Below the pieces are notes generated by a model. The model ran no database searches and was not told the origin of the DNA. It was given only the letters and a program-made list of their open reading frames with translations. A DNA stretch of 64,000 nt from G963678255 sp963678255 (GTDB lineage Bacteria > Cloacimonadota > Cloacimonadia > Cloacimonadales > WRIO01): assembly GCA_963678255.2 (NCBI GenBank), contig CAXXTW010000002.1, forward strand, positions 1,178,001-1,242,000. Direction: 5' to 3'. Position numbers and translations under genes: made by a program. The stretch's first letter is position 1, and each line of letters starts with the position of its first letter. Below are positions 37,250-47,201 of the stretch, one piece after another.

Positions 37250-37702
37250 CTATTTTAATTTTTCTTCTAAGAAAATCTTAACTTTATTCCAGGTAGAAGG
37301 GAGTTTATCCTCTCTAGAAGCTGAAGTAACAGCAGTAATTCCTTTCTTTTTCCATATCCAATCAGGATCTCCGGCAGTAACCAAGAACAATGTTTTATTA
37401 GCATCAAGAGATTTGCTTAGTTTTTTTAACTGGCTATTGAACAAAGTCCAGGCTTCTAATTGATCCATGACAATGATCGCCTGATAATCTTGAGGTTTAA
37501 AAGTTTTTTTATCAAAGTGATCAATTAATAGAATCTTATCATTAGGGAAATTAGTAATTATAGAGTCAGTTATAGCTTTTTTGTAGGGAGTCACTTTTCC
37601 TTTTATATAAATAACAGCGATAGATTTTGCCTGTAAATCAGAGAAAACAGACAATGCGAAAAAAAACAAAAAGAAACCTAGATAGAAATTAATCTTTTTC
37701 AT
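37250..37702 (-). CDS. Small exported protein, flavodoxin-like fold suspected
   Basis: A 150-residue protein with a signal peptide (about residues 1-25, ending DLQAK) after AGGAG. The mature part alternates strands and helices (SIAVIYIKGKVTPYKKAI, YQAIIVMDQLEAW, TLFLVTAGDPDW), which suggests a flavodoxin-like alpha/beta sandwich. An FMN-binding loop is not clear. It follows lptG by 11 bases on the same strand, so it is probably the last gene of that operon. No function is assigned. Confidence 0.65.
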   Translation of the reverse strand: MKKINFYLGFFLFFFALSVFSDLQAKSIAVIYIKGKVTPYKKAITDSIITNFPNDKILLIDHFDKKTFKPQDYQAIIVMDQLEAWTLFNSQLKKLSKSLDANKTLFLVTAGDPDWIWKKKGITAVTSASREDKLPSTWNKVKIFLEEKLK

Positions 37703-37713
37703 AAAACACTCCT

Positions 37714-38802
37714 TTATATTTCAGCTTTTAGAACAAATAATATACCCAGACTGGCAAAAATCAAATGAGGAAGCCAGGCTGCCATAAGGGGACTAAGAAC
37801 TTCATTATAACCTAAACTTTGACAGATTCTCAGAGTGGTGAGATAGGTGAAACAAATAATCAATCCAATAAGGAAAATCATTCCTCGACCTTTACTTCGA
37901 ACAGAGGTAGTTGCCAAAGGAACACAGAATAAGAGAATAATAAAATTAGCTAAAGGGTAGCTAATTTTTAGATAAAGGTCCACTAATTCAACATGATATT
38001 TTTCTCCAATTTTCTTTAATCGGGAAATATAACTTTTTAATTCGAAGAAGTTCATTGACATAGTAGATTTTGAGCTTTTAATAAAATCCAAAGGTGTAGC
38101 TTTGATTTCAGTAATCTTAGATCGTTCAGAATAGGAATAGGATTCAAGTTTATACTTAGAGAATTTACGATCATAACATTTCATAAAGATCCATTCATTA
38201 CCATTCCAAACAGCTTCATTCGCAGTGATCTTTCTTTGAATTGATCCATCTTTACCATCAAATTGAGTAATATCAATAACTTTCATGATATCTTGATATC
38301 CGTCAAAAAAGCCAATGTAGTATAAATAACCATTCCCACCAGAATAATGAATATTTGAACGCATTTTTACATCTTCAATCATTTGTTTTTTTATTTGCAC
38401 ATTATAGACGTAATTTCGATAATTTTCAGCAGCAGGTAAAACGAATTCACCAAACAATCCAACAATGATACTCATGAGCAATCCAATCCAGAGCAATGGA
38501 GAAACCATCCTGAGAATACTAATCCCAGCAGCTCTAATGGCAATGGATTCATTATATTTTGACAAGGTATTCATCAGAAACAAACCAGACAATAAAACAA
38601 TAACAGGACAGACCAATACAGATAGATAAGGCACACGTAGAAGAAAATATTGAGCTAAAAGCATAAAATCTGCATCATATTTCATAACTCTTGGCAATCT
38701 ATCAAAAACATCAATTATAATAAAGAGAGCCATAAATGAAATCAAAATAATAAAAAAGGTCATTAAATAGTTTTTTATAATATATTTATCAAGAAGTCTC
38801 AT
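37714..38802 (-). CDS. lptG: Lipopolysaccharide export permease LptG
   Basis: A 362-residue YjgP/YjgQ family permease. Helices lie at about residues 12-32, 60-80 and 100-122 before a periplasmic jellyroll (YSGGNGYLYYIGFFDGYQD, KITANEAVWNGNEWIFM). Three helices near the C-terminus follow, including SYPLANFIILLFCVPLAT. With LptF and the ATPase LptB it extracts lipopolysaccharide from the inner membrane. Its presence argues for a diderm envelope. It lies downstream of lptF with a 9-base gap. The ATPase gene is not here. Confidence 0.9.
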   Translation of the reverse strand: MRLLDKYIIKNYLMTFFIILISFMALFIIIDVFDRLPRVMKYDADFMLLAQYFLLRVPYLSVLVCPVIVLLSGLFLMNTLSKYNESIAIRAAGISILRMVSPLLWIGLLMSIIVGLFGEFVLPAAENYRNYVYNVQIKKQMIEDVKMRSNIHYSGGNGYLYYIGFFDGYQDIMKVIDITQFDGKDGSIQRKITANEAVWNGNEWIFMKCYDRKFSKYKLESYSYSERSKITEIKATPLDFIKSSKSTMSMNFFELKSYISRLKKIGEKYHVELVDLYLKISYPLANFIILLFCVPLATTSVRSKGRGMIFLIGLIICFTYLTTLRICQSLGYNEVLSPLMAAWLPHLIFASLGILFVLKAEI

Positions 38803-38811
38803 AATAATTCC

Positions 38812-40122
38812 TTAAGTAAACCTTTTAATTAGCTGACCCAATTTTTGATTAAGCCTATCAAGATCAATTAAGCTTTTTTCATTATAGTTAGTATAGGATA
38901 GAATCAAACCAATAACTAGTAAGATTGCATTAGGCAACCACATTGCCAAAGCAGGAGTAACAATAGCTCTATCAGCCAACTCTTCCCCACCGACAATCAT
39001 AGAATAAAAAATCAAGAAAATTAGAGTACTGACAGAAAAAGCCATCCCTATACCACTTGATTTGGTCATCATACCTATAGGTGCGCCAATGATAAAGAAG
39101 ATAAAACAAGCAAAAGCGAAGGAGTATTTCTTATGAATTTCCACAGTAAACATTCTGATGCTTTTTTCATTCTCATCTTTTTCTGATTGTTTCAGCTTTA
39201 GCATGGTGACAAATTTCTTTCGTTCAAGAATATAATCATCATTATTTGATTTTTTGGAAAATTGACTTACTTTATCACGAAGATCTTTTAATTCTATATT
39301 TAAACGAGAGATATCTTTTTCTTTATCAGAAACCAGTTGTTTGATTTGTGTTGAGCTCATTTCACGATCACCTCTATAATCAGAGGAAGTATTATCAAAA
39401 TCAAAGCCTAAATCATTTCTTACAATAGAATATTTTTTAAAATACCTAACCTGATATTTTTGTGGATCTTTTTCATCTCTTTCATGCATTTCGCCATTAA
39501 ATAAAGTAATTTTAATAGCCATGCCACCATCAATAAAAGAGATTTTTCCTTTTTCAGCGGTAATTGTTGAAGGAAAGGCAGAGTTTTCTCTGTTGTAAAT
39601 AATTACTCCTTTGAATTCATTATTTTCAATTCCTCTGACAAAAAGAGTGATATTGTTTAAAAAAGTAAAAGTACCAGGAGCAATAGCACTGATAGGTCTT
39701 TTATAAGTAACTCGTATTAATAGATTTTTTAATTGATGATTTGTTTCCGGAAGAATAAAATCATTAAAGTAAGCCATTCCTAAAGATAAAATCATAGCTA
39801 CAACATATAAAGGAATGATTTTTTTATAAATATTGATACCACAAGCTTTTGCAGCAGTAATTTCCTGATCAACACTCATTCTACCAAACGCCATAATAGA
39901 GGAAGTTAAAACAGCTAAAGGAACAGATAATGCTAAAATATAGGGTAAACTTAATGTAAATAAAGAAATAATAGTCAAAATATCTAATTGTTTTTCAATA
40001 ATAATATTCATTAAATCAATTAATCTATCCAGCATCATCACGAAAGTTATAACAACAATGGCTACAAAAAAGAGTTTGATGTTTTCCCAAAAAAAGTATC
40101 TTTCCAGAATTTTATATTTCAT
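38812..40122 (-). CDS. lptF: Lipopolysaccharide export permease LptF
   Basis: A 436-residue YjgP/YjgQ permease with N-terminal helices (FFVAIVVITFVMMLDRLIDLM, LPYILALSVPLAVLTSSIMAF). A DQEITAAKACGIN coupling helix and a periplasmic domain including ITAEKGKISFIDGG come next. A long charged coiled-coil insert follows at about residues 255-320 (SDKEKDISRLNIELKDLRDK), then C-terminal helices (FACFIFFIIGAPIGMM). The insert makes it longer than E. coli LptF, as in other FCB bacteria. It is co-oriented between ligA and lptG. Confidence 0.9.
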   Translation of the reverse strand: MKYKILERYFFWENIKLFFVAIVVITFVMMLDRLIDLMNIIIEKQLDILTIISLFTLSLPYILALSVPLAVLTSSIMAFGRMSVDQEITAAKACGINIYKKIIPLYVVAMILSLGMAYFNDFILPETNHQLKNLLIRVTYKRPISAIAPGTFTFLNNITLFVRGIENNEFKGVIIYNRENSAFPSTITAEKGKISFIDGGMAIKITLFNGEMHERDEKDPQKYQVRYFKKYSIVRNDLGFDFDNTSSDYRGDREMSSTQIKQLVSDKEKDISRLNIELKDLRDKVSQFSKKSNNDDYILERKKFVTMLKLKQSEKDENEKSIRMFTVEIHKKYSFAFACFIFFIIGAPIGMMTKSSGIGMAFSVSTLIFLIFYSMIVGGEELADRAIVTPALAMWLPNAILLVIGLILSYTNYNEKSLIDLDRLNQKLGQLIKRFT

Positions 40123-40132
40123 GGGGTCTCCA

Positions 40133-42148
40133 TTATAATTCTGTCAGTTTTAAAAACTGTTCTTCATTTATGATATTAATAGATGAAATCTTCTGAGCTT
40201 TTTCAAATTTTGAGCCTGGGTCTTGACCAACAACAAGATAATCCAGATTTTTACTAACAGAAGAGATTAATATCCCTCCGTGTTTTTCAATGATCAGATG
40301 AGCTTCCTGACGGCTTAGTGAATTAAGAGTTCCTGTTACCAAAAACTTTTTCCCAGTAATTTGAGATTGAGTAATCTCTAGTTTTTCGAATTTAAATAAA
40401 ACTCCAGCATCTTTTAATTTCTTTATTAACTCTAGATTTTCAGACTTATTAAAGAAATCAATAATCGAAGACGCTATTTTCTCCCCAATTTCAGGGACTT
40501 TACTCAGTTGATCATAATCGGTCTGCATAATGGCATCGATGGATTGGAATTGTTTAGCAAGTATAAGCGCTGTTTTTGCCCCTACAAAGCGAATTCCCAA
40601 GCCAAAGCACACTTTATCCAGGCTTTTACTTTTCGAATTTTCTATAGCCTTTTTAAGGTTTTCAGCTGATTTCTCTCCTTGACGATCTAGTAAAGCAAAT
40701 TTTTCAAAATCTAAGTGATATATATCCTCAATTTCATGAATAAAATCATTTTCAATCAACTGTTTAATAACAGATTCTCCCAAGCCTTCAATATCCATAG
40801 CATCTCTGGATGTAAAGTGTTCAATTCTTCTTTGCAATTGAGCGGGGCAATTGACATTTGTGCAATAAGTGATGACCCCATCTTTTTCTTGTACTAAAGA
40901 TGAATGGCAAACAGGGCAATTTTGAGGAAAAACAACCTTTTCAGAAATATCAGGTCTGTTGAGAGGTATGACTTCCAAAACTTTAGGGATAATTTCACCA
41001 GATTTAATGATTTTAACCTGATCACCGATCCTTAAGTCGAGCCGATTAATTTCATCTACATTATGAAGAGTAGCGCGAGAAACCTGAGAACCTGCCAGTA
41101 GAACAGGTTTTAAAATAGCCACAGGGGTAATAGCACCTGTTCTACCAACCTGAAAAGAGACATTTAGCAATTCAGTTATTTTTTCTTCAGCTTTAAATTT
41201 ATAGGCAATTGCCCATTTAGGACTTTTAGCCGTGTAGCCTAATTCTTCTTGAAGTTTTATCTGATTAATTTTAATAACAATGCCATCAATATCAAAAGGT
41301 AGATTTGATTTTTCTTTTTCCCAATAATCACAATAATCGGAAACTTCATGAGGAGTTTTTGCAAGAGAAAAATAAGGATTTACCGGGAAACCTTCTTTAA
41401 TTAAAAATTCAAGAATTCCGTTTTGAGTCTCAGCAGGATGAGATTTAGAAAAGCCCAAGCTATAGAAAAAGGCATTTAATGAGCGTTTTTTTACTTCTTC
41501 ACTGTCTTTAAGTTTAATGCTACCAGCTGCTGCATTTCGTGGATTAGCGAATAGTTTTAAGCCCTGAAATTCTCTCTCTTCATTTATCTTTGTGAAACTC
41601 TCTAGTGGAAGATATACTTCTCCACGGATTTCAATTTCATCAAGATAGTTTATCTTTTGAGGGATTGAAGTAATTGTTTTAATATTAGCTGTGACATCTT
41701 CTCCTTCAAAACCATCTCCACGTGTACTGGCATAGATTAGTTTTCCCTGTTTATAAAACAGATTAATGGAAAACCCGTCAATTTTTTGTTCCATACACAA
41801 TTGAGGAAAAACAACAGACTGTTCTTGAGCAATCTTGTAAGCAAACTGAAAGACTTCATTTAAGGAATAAGCATTATCTAAGCTGTACATACGTTGTAAA
41901 TGAGGAATAATTTTAGAGCCAGTAGAAAGTGTATCTTTAAAATCCTGAGTTCCCACTAGTTTAGTTGGAGAATCCTGAGTGACCAGTTCGGGATAGTGAG
42001 ATTCAATTTCATTTAATTCTTTTGATAAGAGATCGTATTCAAAATCAGAAATAATAGGTTCAGCTTTTTCGTAATAGAAAGCATTATGTTTAATAATTTC
42101 TGTTTTCAGAAAACTAATTCTTTTACGGATTTCATCAAATAAATCCAT
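40133..42148 (-). CDS. ligA: NAD-dependent DNA ligase
   Basis: A 671-residue ligase. The adenylated lysine is Lys122 in EQKIDGFSINL. The OB fold, the four-cysteine zinc finger (CPVCHSSL...CTNVNCPAQ), helix-hairpin-helix repeats and a C-terminal BRCT domain (ITGKKFLVTGTLNSLSRQEA) follow in the normal order. It seals nicks in replication and repair. It lies 2 bases after the CBS/CorC gene and 10 before lptF. The gene is intact and of normal length. Confidence 0.96.
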   Translation of the reverse strand: MDLFDEIRKRISFLKTEIIKHNAFYYEKAEPIISDFEYDLLSKELNEIESHYPELVTQDSPTKLVGTQDFKDTLSTGSKIIPHLQRMYSLDNAYSLNEVFQFAYKIAQEQSVVFPQLCMEQKIDGFSINLFYKQGKLIYASTRGDGFEGEDVTANIKTITSIPQKINYLDEIEIRGEVYLPLESFTKINEEREFQGLKLFANPRNAAAGSIKLKDSEEVKKRSLNAFFYSLGFSKSHPAETQNGILEFLIKEGFPVNPYFSLAKTPHEVSDYCDYWEKEKSNLPFDIDGIVIKINQIKLQEELGYTAKSPKWAIAYKFKAEEKITELLNVSFQVGRTGAITPVAILKPVLLAGSQVSRATLHNVDEINRLDLRIGDQVKIIKSGEIIPKVLEVIPLNRPDISEKVVFPQNCPVCHSSLVQEKDGVITYCTNVNCPAQLQRRIEHFTSRDAMDIEGLGESVIKQLIENDFIHEIEDIYHLDFEKFALLDRQGEKSAENLKKAIENSKSKSLDKVCFGLGIRFVGAKTALILAKQFQSIDAIMQTDYDQLSKVPEIGEKIASSIIDFFNKSENLELIKKLKDAGVLFKFEKLEITQSQITGKKFLVTGTLNSLSRQEAHLIIEKHGGILISSVSKNLDYLVVGQDPGSKFEKAQKISSINIINEEQFLKLTEL

Positions 42149-42150
42149 AG

Positions 42151-43422
42151 TTATCCTTTAGTTTTAGATTTTGTGTAATTAACTCCAGGTGTAAAGTTGA
42201 TTAGTTTGACCCGTTCAATTCTTCTATTCGTGACATGAATCACTTCAATCCGATACTCTTCTTCATTAATAATTTGTCCTTGAGTAGGGATTTTTGCTAA
42301 GACATCAATGACCAAACCTGCAATGGTTTCATAATCACCTTTGGGGAGAGACAATTCAAATTCATCGTTAAGATGATCGACATCGACATCACCTTTTATA
42401 ATCAAGGTATTATGATTAACAATTTCAATATCTCTTTCAGATTCATCATCATATTCGTCTTCAATTTCACCGACAATTTCTTCTAAAATATCTTCAATAG
42501 TAACAATACCGGCAGTTCCACCGTATGAATCCACAATGACCGCCATACTTCTCTTATTACTCTGCATATCTTTAAGGAGATTATCAGCATCCATCATTTC
42601 AGGTGCAAAGAAAACTTGTCTTTGGATATCTTTTGCTCTACAATTTGGTTGGTCAAGCTTTGCGATTAAATCATAGATGATTAAAACGCCAGTAATTTGA
42701 TCCAGAGTATCGTGAAAAACAGGATATCGGGTATAACCTTCTTTTTGGGCAAGTTTTAAGAGCTCAGGTACAGTAGCCGTATCAGAAATTGCGACGATAT
42801 CAGTACGAGGAATCATAATATTTCTAGCTTTAAGTTCATTAAATTCGAGAGCATCTTCGAGCATTTCTTTTTGGGGCATTTCGATTTCATCTTCTTCAAC
42901 AGTCTGGGATAAAATAAAAGCAACATCATCTTTGGTGAAGAAATGGTAGGAATCAAATTCATAAATCTTAAAAACCTTTTTTAAGAGATCATTAAACTTT
43001 GAAACGATAAACACAAAAGGTTTCAAAGAATAGTAGCAAAACTTAAAAAAAGGGAAAAACAGCGGGACCAAAGTTTCAGAATAATCTCTGAAAAGACTTT
43101 TTGGAATTAATTCACCAAAGATTAAAACCATACCAGCGATGATCAAAGTCGATAAATCAGTATGCATTTTTAAGATATCAACAATAATCAAGGTAGATAA
43201 GGAAGCGATAATAACATTAGCAACGTTATTTCCTATTAAAATAGTGCCGAATATTTTATCAGAATCCTCAAAAAATAAGAGAATTTCTTTTTTTTGTTTA
43301 TCATTTTTGGCATCTTGTTCTAATTTAAAGCGGTCGATAGAGACTAAACCAGTCTCGATACCGCTGAAAAAGAAAGAGAGCATAAAAAAGATAATGAGTA
43401 TAAAAATATACAAACTAATCAT
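42151..43422 (-). CDS. CNNM/CBS/CorC-type membrane protein (hemolysin family)
   Basis: A 423-residue protein with an N-terminal DUF21 membrane domain (FFFSGIETGLVSIDRFKLEQ, GNNVANVIIASL, ELIPKSLFRDY). A pair of CBS domains (MIPRTDIVAISDTATVPELL and YGGTAGIVTIEDILEEIVGEIEDE) and a C-terminal CorC/HlyC domain follow. Members transport or regulate divalent cations such as magnesium. The old hemolysin label is historical. It sits 3 bases downstream of prfA. Confidence 0.88.
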   Translation of the reverse strand: MISLYIFILIIFFMLSFFFSGIETGLVSIDRFKLEQDAKNDKQKKEILLFFEDSDKIFGTILIGNNVANVIIASLSTLIIVDILKMHTDLSTLIIAGMVLIFGELIPKSLFRDYSETLVPLFFPFFKFCYYSLKPFVFIVSKFNDLLKKVFKIYEFDSYHFFTKDDVAFILSQTVEEDEIEMPQKEMLEDALEFNELKARNIMIPRTDIVAISDTATVPELLKLAQKEGYTRYPVFHDTLDQITGVLIIYDLIAKLDQPNCRAKDIQRQVFFAPEMMDADNLLKDMQSNKRSMAVIVDSYGGTAGIVTIEDILEEIVGEIEDEYDDESERDIEIVNHNTLIIKGDVDVDHLNDEFELSLPKGDYETIAGLVIDVLAKIPTQGQIINEEEYRIEVIHVTNRRIERVKLINFTPGVNYTKSKTKG

Positions 43423-43425
43423 ATC

Positions 43426-44496
43426 TTAACTCTGACACAACCTTTCATTTTTATAGGCAATTTTAAGAGCTTCTATAAAATCTTCAAATTCCCCGTTTAA
43501 AATACCGGTGAGATTATAAGATGTCAAGTTAATTCTATGGTCAGTCACTCTAGATTGGGGGAAATTATAGGTTCGAATCTTTGCACTACGATCTCCGGTT
43601 CCAACCTGGGCTTTTCTATTTTGGGCAATTTCAGCTTCATGTTTGGAAATTTCCATATCCAGCAAGCGTGATTTTAAGACAGTTAGGGCTTTTGCTCTGT
43701 TTTTTATTTGAGATTTTTCATCTTGGCAAGTCACCACAATTCCAGTGGGAATATGAGTTAATCGAACGGCAGAGTCAGTGGTATTGACACTTTGACCGCC
43801 GTTACCAGAAGATCTGTACACATCAACACGAATATCTTTATCTTCGATTTGAACGTCAATATCTTCAGCTTCAGGTAACACAGCGACAGTGATTGCAGAA
43901 GTATGAATCCTGCCACTCGCTTCAGTTTCAGGAATTCTTTGAACTCGATGAGCACCGCTTTCAAAACGCATGGTACCAAAAACATTTTCACCTGTTAAAG
44001 AAAAGACAATTTCTCTGAAACCACCTAATCCAGTAGGACTAGAGGAGATAATATTTAGTTTCCATTTATGCAATTCAGCGTAGCGGGAATACATTCTAAA
44101 CAAATCAGCCGCAAATAAGGCAGCTTCTTCACCACCCGTCCCAGCCCTAATTTCAATGATCGCGTTCTTTTCGTCATTAGGATCTTTAGGTGCTAAAAGA
44201 TCTTTAAGTTTTTCGATTTCGATTTCTAAGCTTTTTTCTTTTTCAAGAATATCATCTTTAGCCATCTCAATCATTTCTTCATCTTTTTCGTTCTTTAAGA
44301 GTTCCTTATTATCTTCAATATCATTTTGTGTCTTTTGAATTTTTTCATACACCACAAAGATATCATTCAATTCTGTAAAACGGCGTGAGATGGTTCTAAA
44401 AAGTCTTTGATCACTCATCAGAGAAGAGTCAGCAACTTTTAGTTTTAGCTCTTCGTATTCTTTTTTTAAACCTTCTATTCTATCGACAGGTATCAT
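43426..44496 (-). CDS. prfA: Peptide chain release factor 1
   Basis: A 356-residue factor that releases nascent peptide at UAA and UAG. The catalytic GGQ is at residues 233-235 (SSGNGGQSVNTTDSAV). The RF1 stop-recognition PxT is present as PET in RVQRIPETEASGRIHTSA, and GTGGEEAALFA precedes it. Its presence bears on the in-frame UAG at 9179: in this organism UAG should be a normal stop. It follows the DUF1385 gene by 17 bases, an order (rpmE, DUF1385, prfA) seen in many bacteria. Confidence 0.96.
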   Translation of the reverse strand: MIPVDRIEGLKKEYEELKLKVADSSLMSDQRLFRTISRRFTELNDIFVVYEKIQKTQNDIEDNKELLKNEKDEEMIEMAKDDILEKEKSLEIEIEKLKDLLAPKDPNDEKNAIIEIRAGTGGEEAALFAADLFRMYSRYAELHKWKLNIISSSPTGLGGFREIVFSLTGENVFGTMRFESGAHRVQRIPETEASGRIHTSAITVAVLPEAEDIDVQIEDKDIRVDVYRSSGNGGQSVNTTDSAVRLTHIPTGIVVTCQDEKSQIKNRAKALTVLKSRLLDMEISKHEAEIAQNRKAQVGTGDRSAKIRTYNFPQSRVTDHRINLTSYNLTGILNGEFEDFIEALKIAYKNERLCQS

Positions 44497-44513
44497 TACA
44501 AACCTTCCTCAAA

Positions 44514-45470
44514 TTATTCATTTTCTATAAACCGAATATTGGGATATTCAGATAAGTCCATTTCCATAGCAGCTTTAAGGGCAATTATGGATATTTCTAA
44601 TTGTTGATCATCAGGCTCCTGAGTGGTGATCTTCTGTAAAGACATACCAGGCACAGTTAAGAGTTTAACGAGAGGGTGATTGATATTCTTTCCTGATAAT
44701 TTTAATATTTCATAAGAAATACCAGAAATTAGGGGTAAAAGCAATAAATGGTAGCCCAAACGAACAAACAGAATCGGCGTGCCAAAATAGTAAGAAACAA
44801 TAGTATCTATCACAGAGAAAACCAAAATTGAAACCAATAATACAAAGAACATAAAGCTCGTACCGCAACGTGGATGAATCGTGGTGAAAACCTTAACCTT
44901 TTCAGGAATTAATTCAACTTCTTTTTCATAGGCATGAACCGTTTTATGCTCTGCACCATGATATTCAAAAACACGTTTAATATCTTTAAATTTACTAATG
45001 ATATACACATATAGGACAAAAAAGACAATGCGAATAGATCCAGCAAACAGGTTAAACAGGAAATTTTGTTTATCAAGTTGAACCCAACCAGCGATTTGAT
45101 AAGGCAAATAACCAAACAAGGCAAAGGCTAAACCCAGAGAAAACAAAATGGTCAACATTTCAAAGACTTTATCTTTGAATCCCTTTTTGGTTTCTTCCTT
45201 ATGGGAATCGTCAAGATCTAATTCAAAGCGTTTTGCCGAAAAATTAAGAGTTCCGATTCCAATAATCATCATTTCGATGAGTGAAACAAAACCTCTAATA
45301 ATAGGCAATTTATAAATAGGGTGATTTTTAGTTTTAGTTAGAAAAGCTTTTTTTTGAATTTCAATATCACCATTTGCTCTTCTGATAGCAGTAGCAATTG
45401 CTTCAGGACCACGCATCATTACACCTTCAATAACGGCTTGTCCACCAACTTGAATTTCTTTTTTTGCCAT
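44514..45470 (-). CDS. DUF1385 membrane protein
   Basis: The ATG at 45470 is preferred over 45494 because AAAGGAATATC precedes it and the protein then begins MAKKEIQVGGQAVIEGVMMRG, the DUF1385 signature. The 318 residues contain several hydrophobic helices, the motif FEYHGAEHKTVHAYE and HPRCGTSFMFFVLLVSILVF. The family is commonly encoded with rpmE and prfA but its activity is unknown; a conserved Glu and the His/Cys pair suggest a metal or redox site. It starts a run leading to prfA after a 190-base gap that contains the rpmE terminator. Confidence 0.9.
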   Translation of the reverse strand: MAKKEIQVGGQAVIEGVMMRGPEAIATAIRRANGDIEIQKKAFLTKTKNHPIYKLPIIRGFVSLIEMMIIGIGTLNFSAKRFELDLDDSHKEETKKGFKDKVFEMLTILFSLGLAFALFGYLPYQIAGWVQLDKQNFLFNLFAGSIRIVFFVLYVYIISKFKDIKRVFEYHGAEHKTVHAYEKEVELIPEKVKVFTTIHPRCGTSFMFFVLLVSILVFSVIDTIVSYYFGTPILFVRLGYHLLLLPLISGISYEILKLSGKNINHPLVKLLTVPGMSLQKITTQEPDDQQLEISIIALKAAMEMDLSEYPNIRFIENE

Positions 45471-45624
45471 GATATTCCTTTCTTTAAAAAACAACTATTG
45501 GTTGTTTCTCAACATTTAAAATCTTTTAACCTTTAGATTTTCAAAAGTAATAATTATCCTTAGTTTTATGTTGGAGAATAAGTTAATCAGGATGATAAAT
45601 CTCCCTAGCTAAAGAAAATTTTAA

Positions 45625-45673
45625 TAAAAAAATAGCACCATAACACTGTATTTTGTACAATATATGGTGCTAA
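45625..45673 (-). terminator. Rho-independent terminator after rpmE
   Basis: On the minus strand TAGCACCATA and TATGGTGCTA form a ten-pair stem around a 20-base loop and are followed by TTTTTTTATT. It begins about 10 bases after the rpmE stop, so rpmE appears to be a single-gene transcript. Confidence 0.8.
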
Positions 45674-45683
45674 AATATTAAAA

Positions 45684-45893
45684 CTAATTGTTTTGAGTAC
45701 GATTATATTTTTTATTGAATTTTTCTACTCTACCAGCAGTATCTAATAATTTTTGTTTTCCTGTATAGAATGGGTGACATTCAGAACAAATCTCAACATC
45801 TAATTTTCCACGAGTGGAAGCAGTTTCAAATGTATTACCACAAGCACATTTAACTGTGACTTTTTCATATTTTGGGTGAATTCCGTCTTTCAT
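45684..45893 (-). CDS. rpmE: 50S ribosomal protein L31, zinc-binding form
   Basis: A 69-residue ribosomal protein with cysteines 16, 18, 36 and 39 in a CxC...CxxC zinc arrangement, plus the conserved MKDGIHPKYEKVTVKCACGN opening and HPFYTGKQKLLDTAGRVEKF. Bacteria often carry a zinc-free paralogue as well, but none is here. It follows an AAGGAGATATAA site and is closed by its own terminator. Confidence 0.96.
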   Translation of the reverse strand: MKDGIHPKYEKVTVKCACGNTFETASTRGKLDVEICSECHPFYTGKQKLLDTAGRVEKFNKKYNRTQNN

Positions 45894-45970
45894 TTATATC
45901 TCCTTATTCACAATCTATTTATTATAGATCATAAAAAATCAAAACCTATGTTTTTGTCAAATAAAATTTA

Positions 45971-45992
45971 AAACCATGTTAAAAAATGGTTT
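45971..45992 (-). terminator. Weak hairpin downstream of the 46.2 kb gene
   Basis: AAACCAT...ATGGTTT is a seven-pair stem. On the minus strand it is followed by TAAATTTTATTTG, a poor U-run. It lies in the 314-base gap between rpmE and the hypothetical gene at 46208. The rest of that gap is AT-rich with no convincing gene. Confidence 0.35.
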
Positions 45993-46207
45993 GAAAGCTT
46001 TAGAAGTATAAGATAATATAGAAATAATTAAAAACAAGTATTCTTTTTGATATCTATACGGATACAAAACATTAGAAAATTTGCAAAAATTGAGCATCCA
46101 GCAAGAAAAATCCATATAAGTGTCAGAAAAATTCATGACAACTATGACTGAACCTAACTCCACAGTAAGACCTGAAAAAGAAAGATACTTAGTTTTTTAA
46201 TTTCTAA

Positions 46208-47146
46208 TTATAACTCATTTTGTACAGCTTTTTTTAAGATATCCGCGATCTGATCTAATCGGCATCCTTTGGGGATTTCCTTTTTATAAAAATCAATAAA
46301 ACTTTTCATATTCATTGTTCCACCACCAAACATATTTTGTTCCCAGTAGTCTATTGAATTAAAGATCATTCCTTTGCAATATTCTGCAAAACTCTCAAAA
46401 GCCTGATACACTAAGTTTTGGTTTTTTATGGTATCCAAGTTCATATCGGGAGAACTTAACGTTGCATATAACTCTTCCACCATCATAAAAACACCCACTT
46501 CATGAATAACCAGGCTATACATAGACTCTGGTTTTTCAGGAGAATGAAAAAAGTTATTTCTGGATTTACTCAGGTTGTTGGCAGAAGGAGCATTGGAATT
46601 AGCCAAACTTAAAACAATATCAAAGCTGTTTGCGGGAAATTCTGCTTGAAAAAATTGTTCCCATTTGTTGATTACTTCAATCTGGTTAAAATGTTGTTCA
46701 ATTCTGTTTTTAGAAACTAGAAGCTCTTTTTGGACATCTTGCCAGACAGTTTCATTATAGAGATCAAAATAACTTCTGAATATTTTAACAATTTTAACGA
46801 TTTCATCCTTTTTATCTAACAAATAGGCATGATCATAAGACAAATCTTCCATGCTCATATCATACAACAACCCTTCAAGTTTAAATAAATACTCTTTTAG
46901 CCAAAATAAATCTCTAGCTTCCTGAACAGGTTCAAAAAAGAAATAATCGGTTAAAGCCCCACAACGTCCATTACCCCACGCGATAAGTTCTCGATTGTGA
47001 TATATCAGTTGTTTATCATGTTCAGTGAGAGTTTTACCGTATTTTTCTACATAAGGATTACTTCCCTTATCCCAAATATTTCCTAAGACAAACATATGCC
47101 ACAAATAATTCACTGGATATTCAATTGTACAATTAATATTTTTCAT
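46208..47146 (-). CDS. Hypothetical protein of 312 residues
   Basis: A well-initiated frame (TAAAGGAGAATAT before ATG) encoding a cytosolic, mostly helical, acidic protein without signal or membrane segments. A stretch VIHEVGVFMMVEELYATL followed 40 residues on by FESFAEYCKGM gives the HE...E spacing seen in some metallopeptidase-like folds, but the second zinc His is absent. Cys62 in GNGRCGALTDYFFFEP is a notable small motif. No family is recognised. It lies 55 bases behind the UbiA gene on the same strand. Confidence 0.65.
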   Translation of the reverse strand: MKNINCTIEYPVNYLWHMFVLGNIWDKGSNPYVEKYGKTLTEHDKQLIYHNRELIAWGNGRCGALTDYFFFEPVQEARDLFWLKEYLFKLEGLLYDMSMEDLSYDHAYLLDKKDEIVKIVKIFRSYFDLYNETVWQDVQKELLVSKNRIEQHFNQIEVINKWEQFFQAEFPANSFDIVLSLANSNAPSANNLSKSRNNFFHSPEKPESMYSLVIHEVGVFMMVEELYATLSSPDMNLDTIKNQNLVYQAFESFAEYCKGMIFNSIDYWEQNMFGGGTMNMKSFIDFYKKEIPKGCRLDQIADILKKAVQNEL

Positions 47147-47201
47147 ATATTCTCCTTTAATTTATGAACTCATTTCTGCTTTTTAATACAGATTCATTTT
47201 A

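Noticed and set aside
45957..46163. Minus-strand frame of 68 codons between rpmE and the hypothetical gene
   Set aside because: No ribosome-binding site, a low-complexity AT-rich composition and a hairpin within it.
46208..47146. Zinc protease assignment from the HEVGVF motif
   Set aside because: The second His of HExxH is missing, and no other supporting motif is clear.
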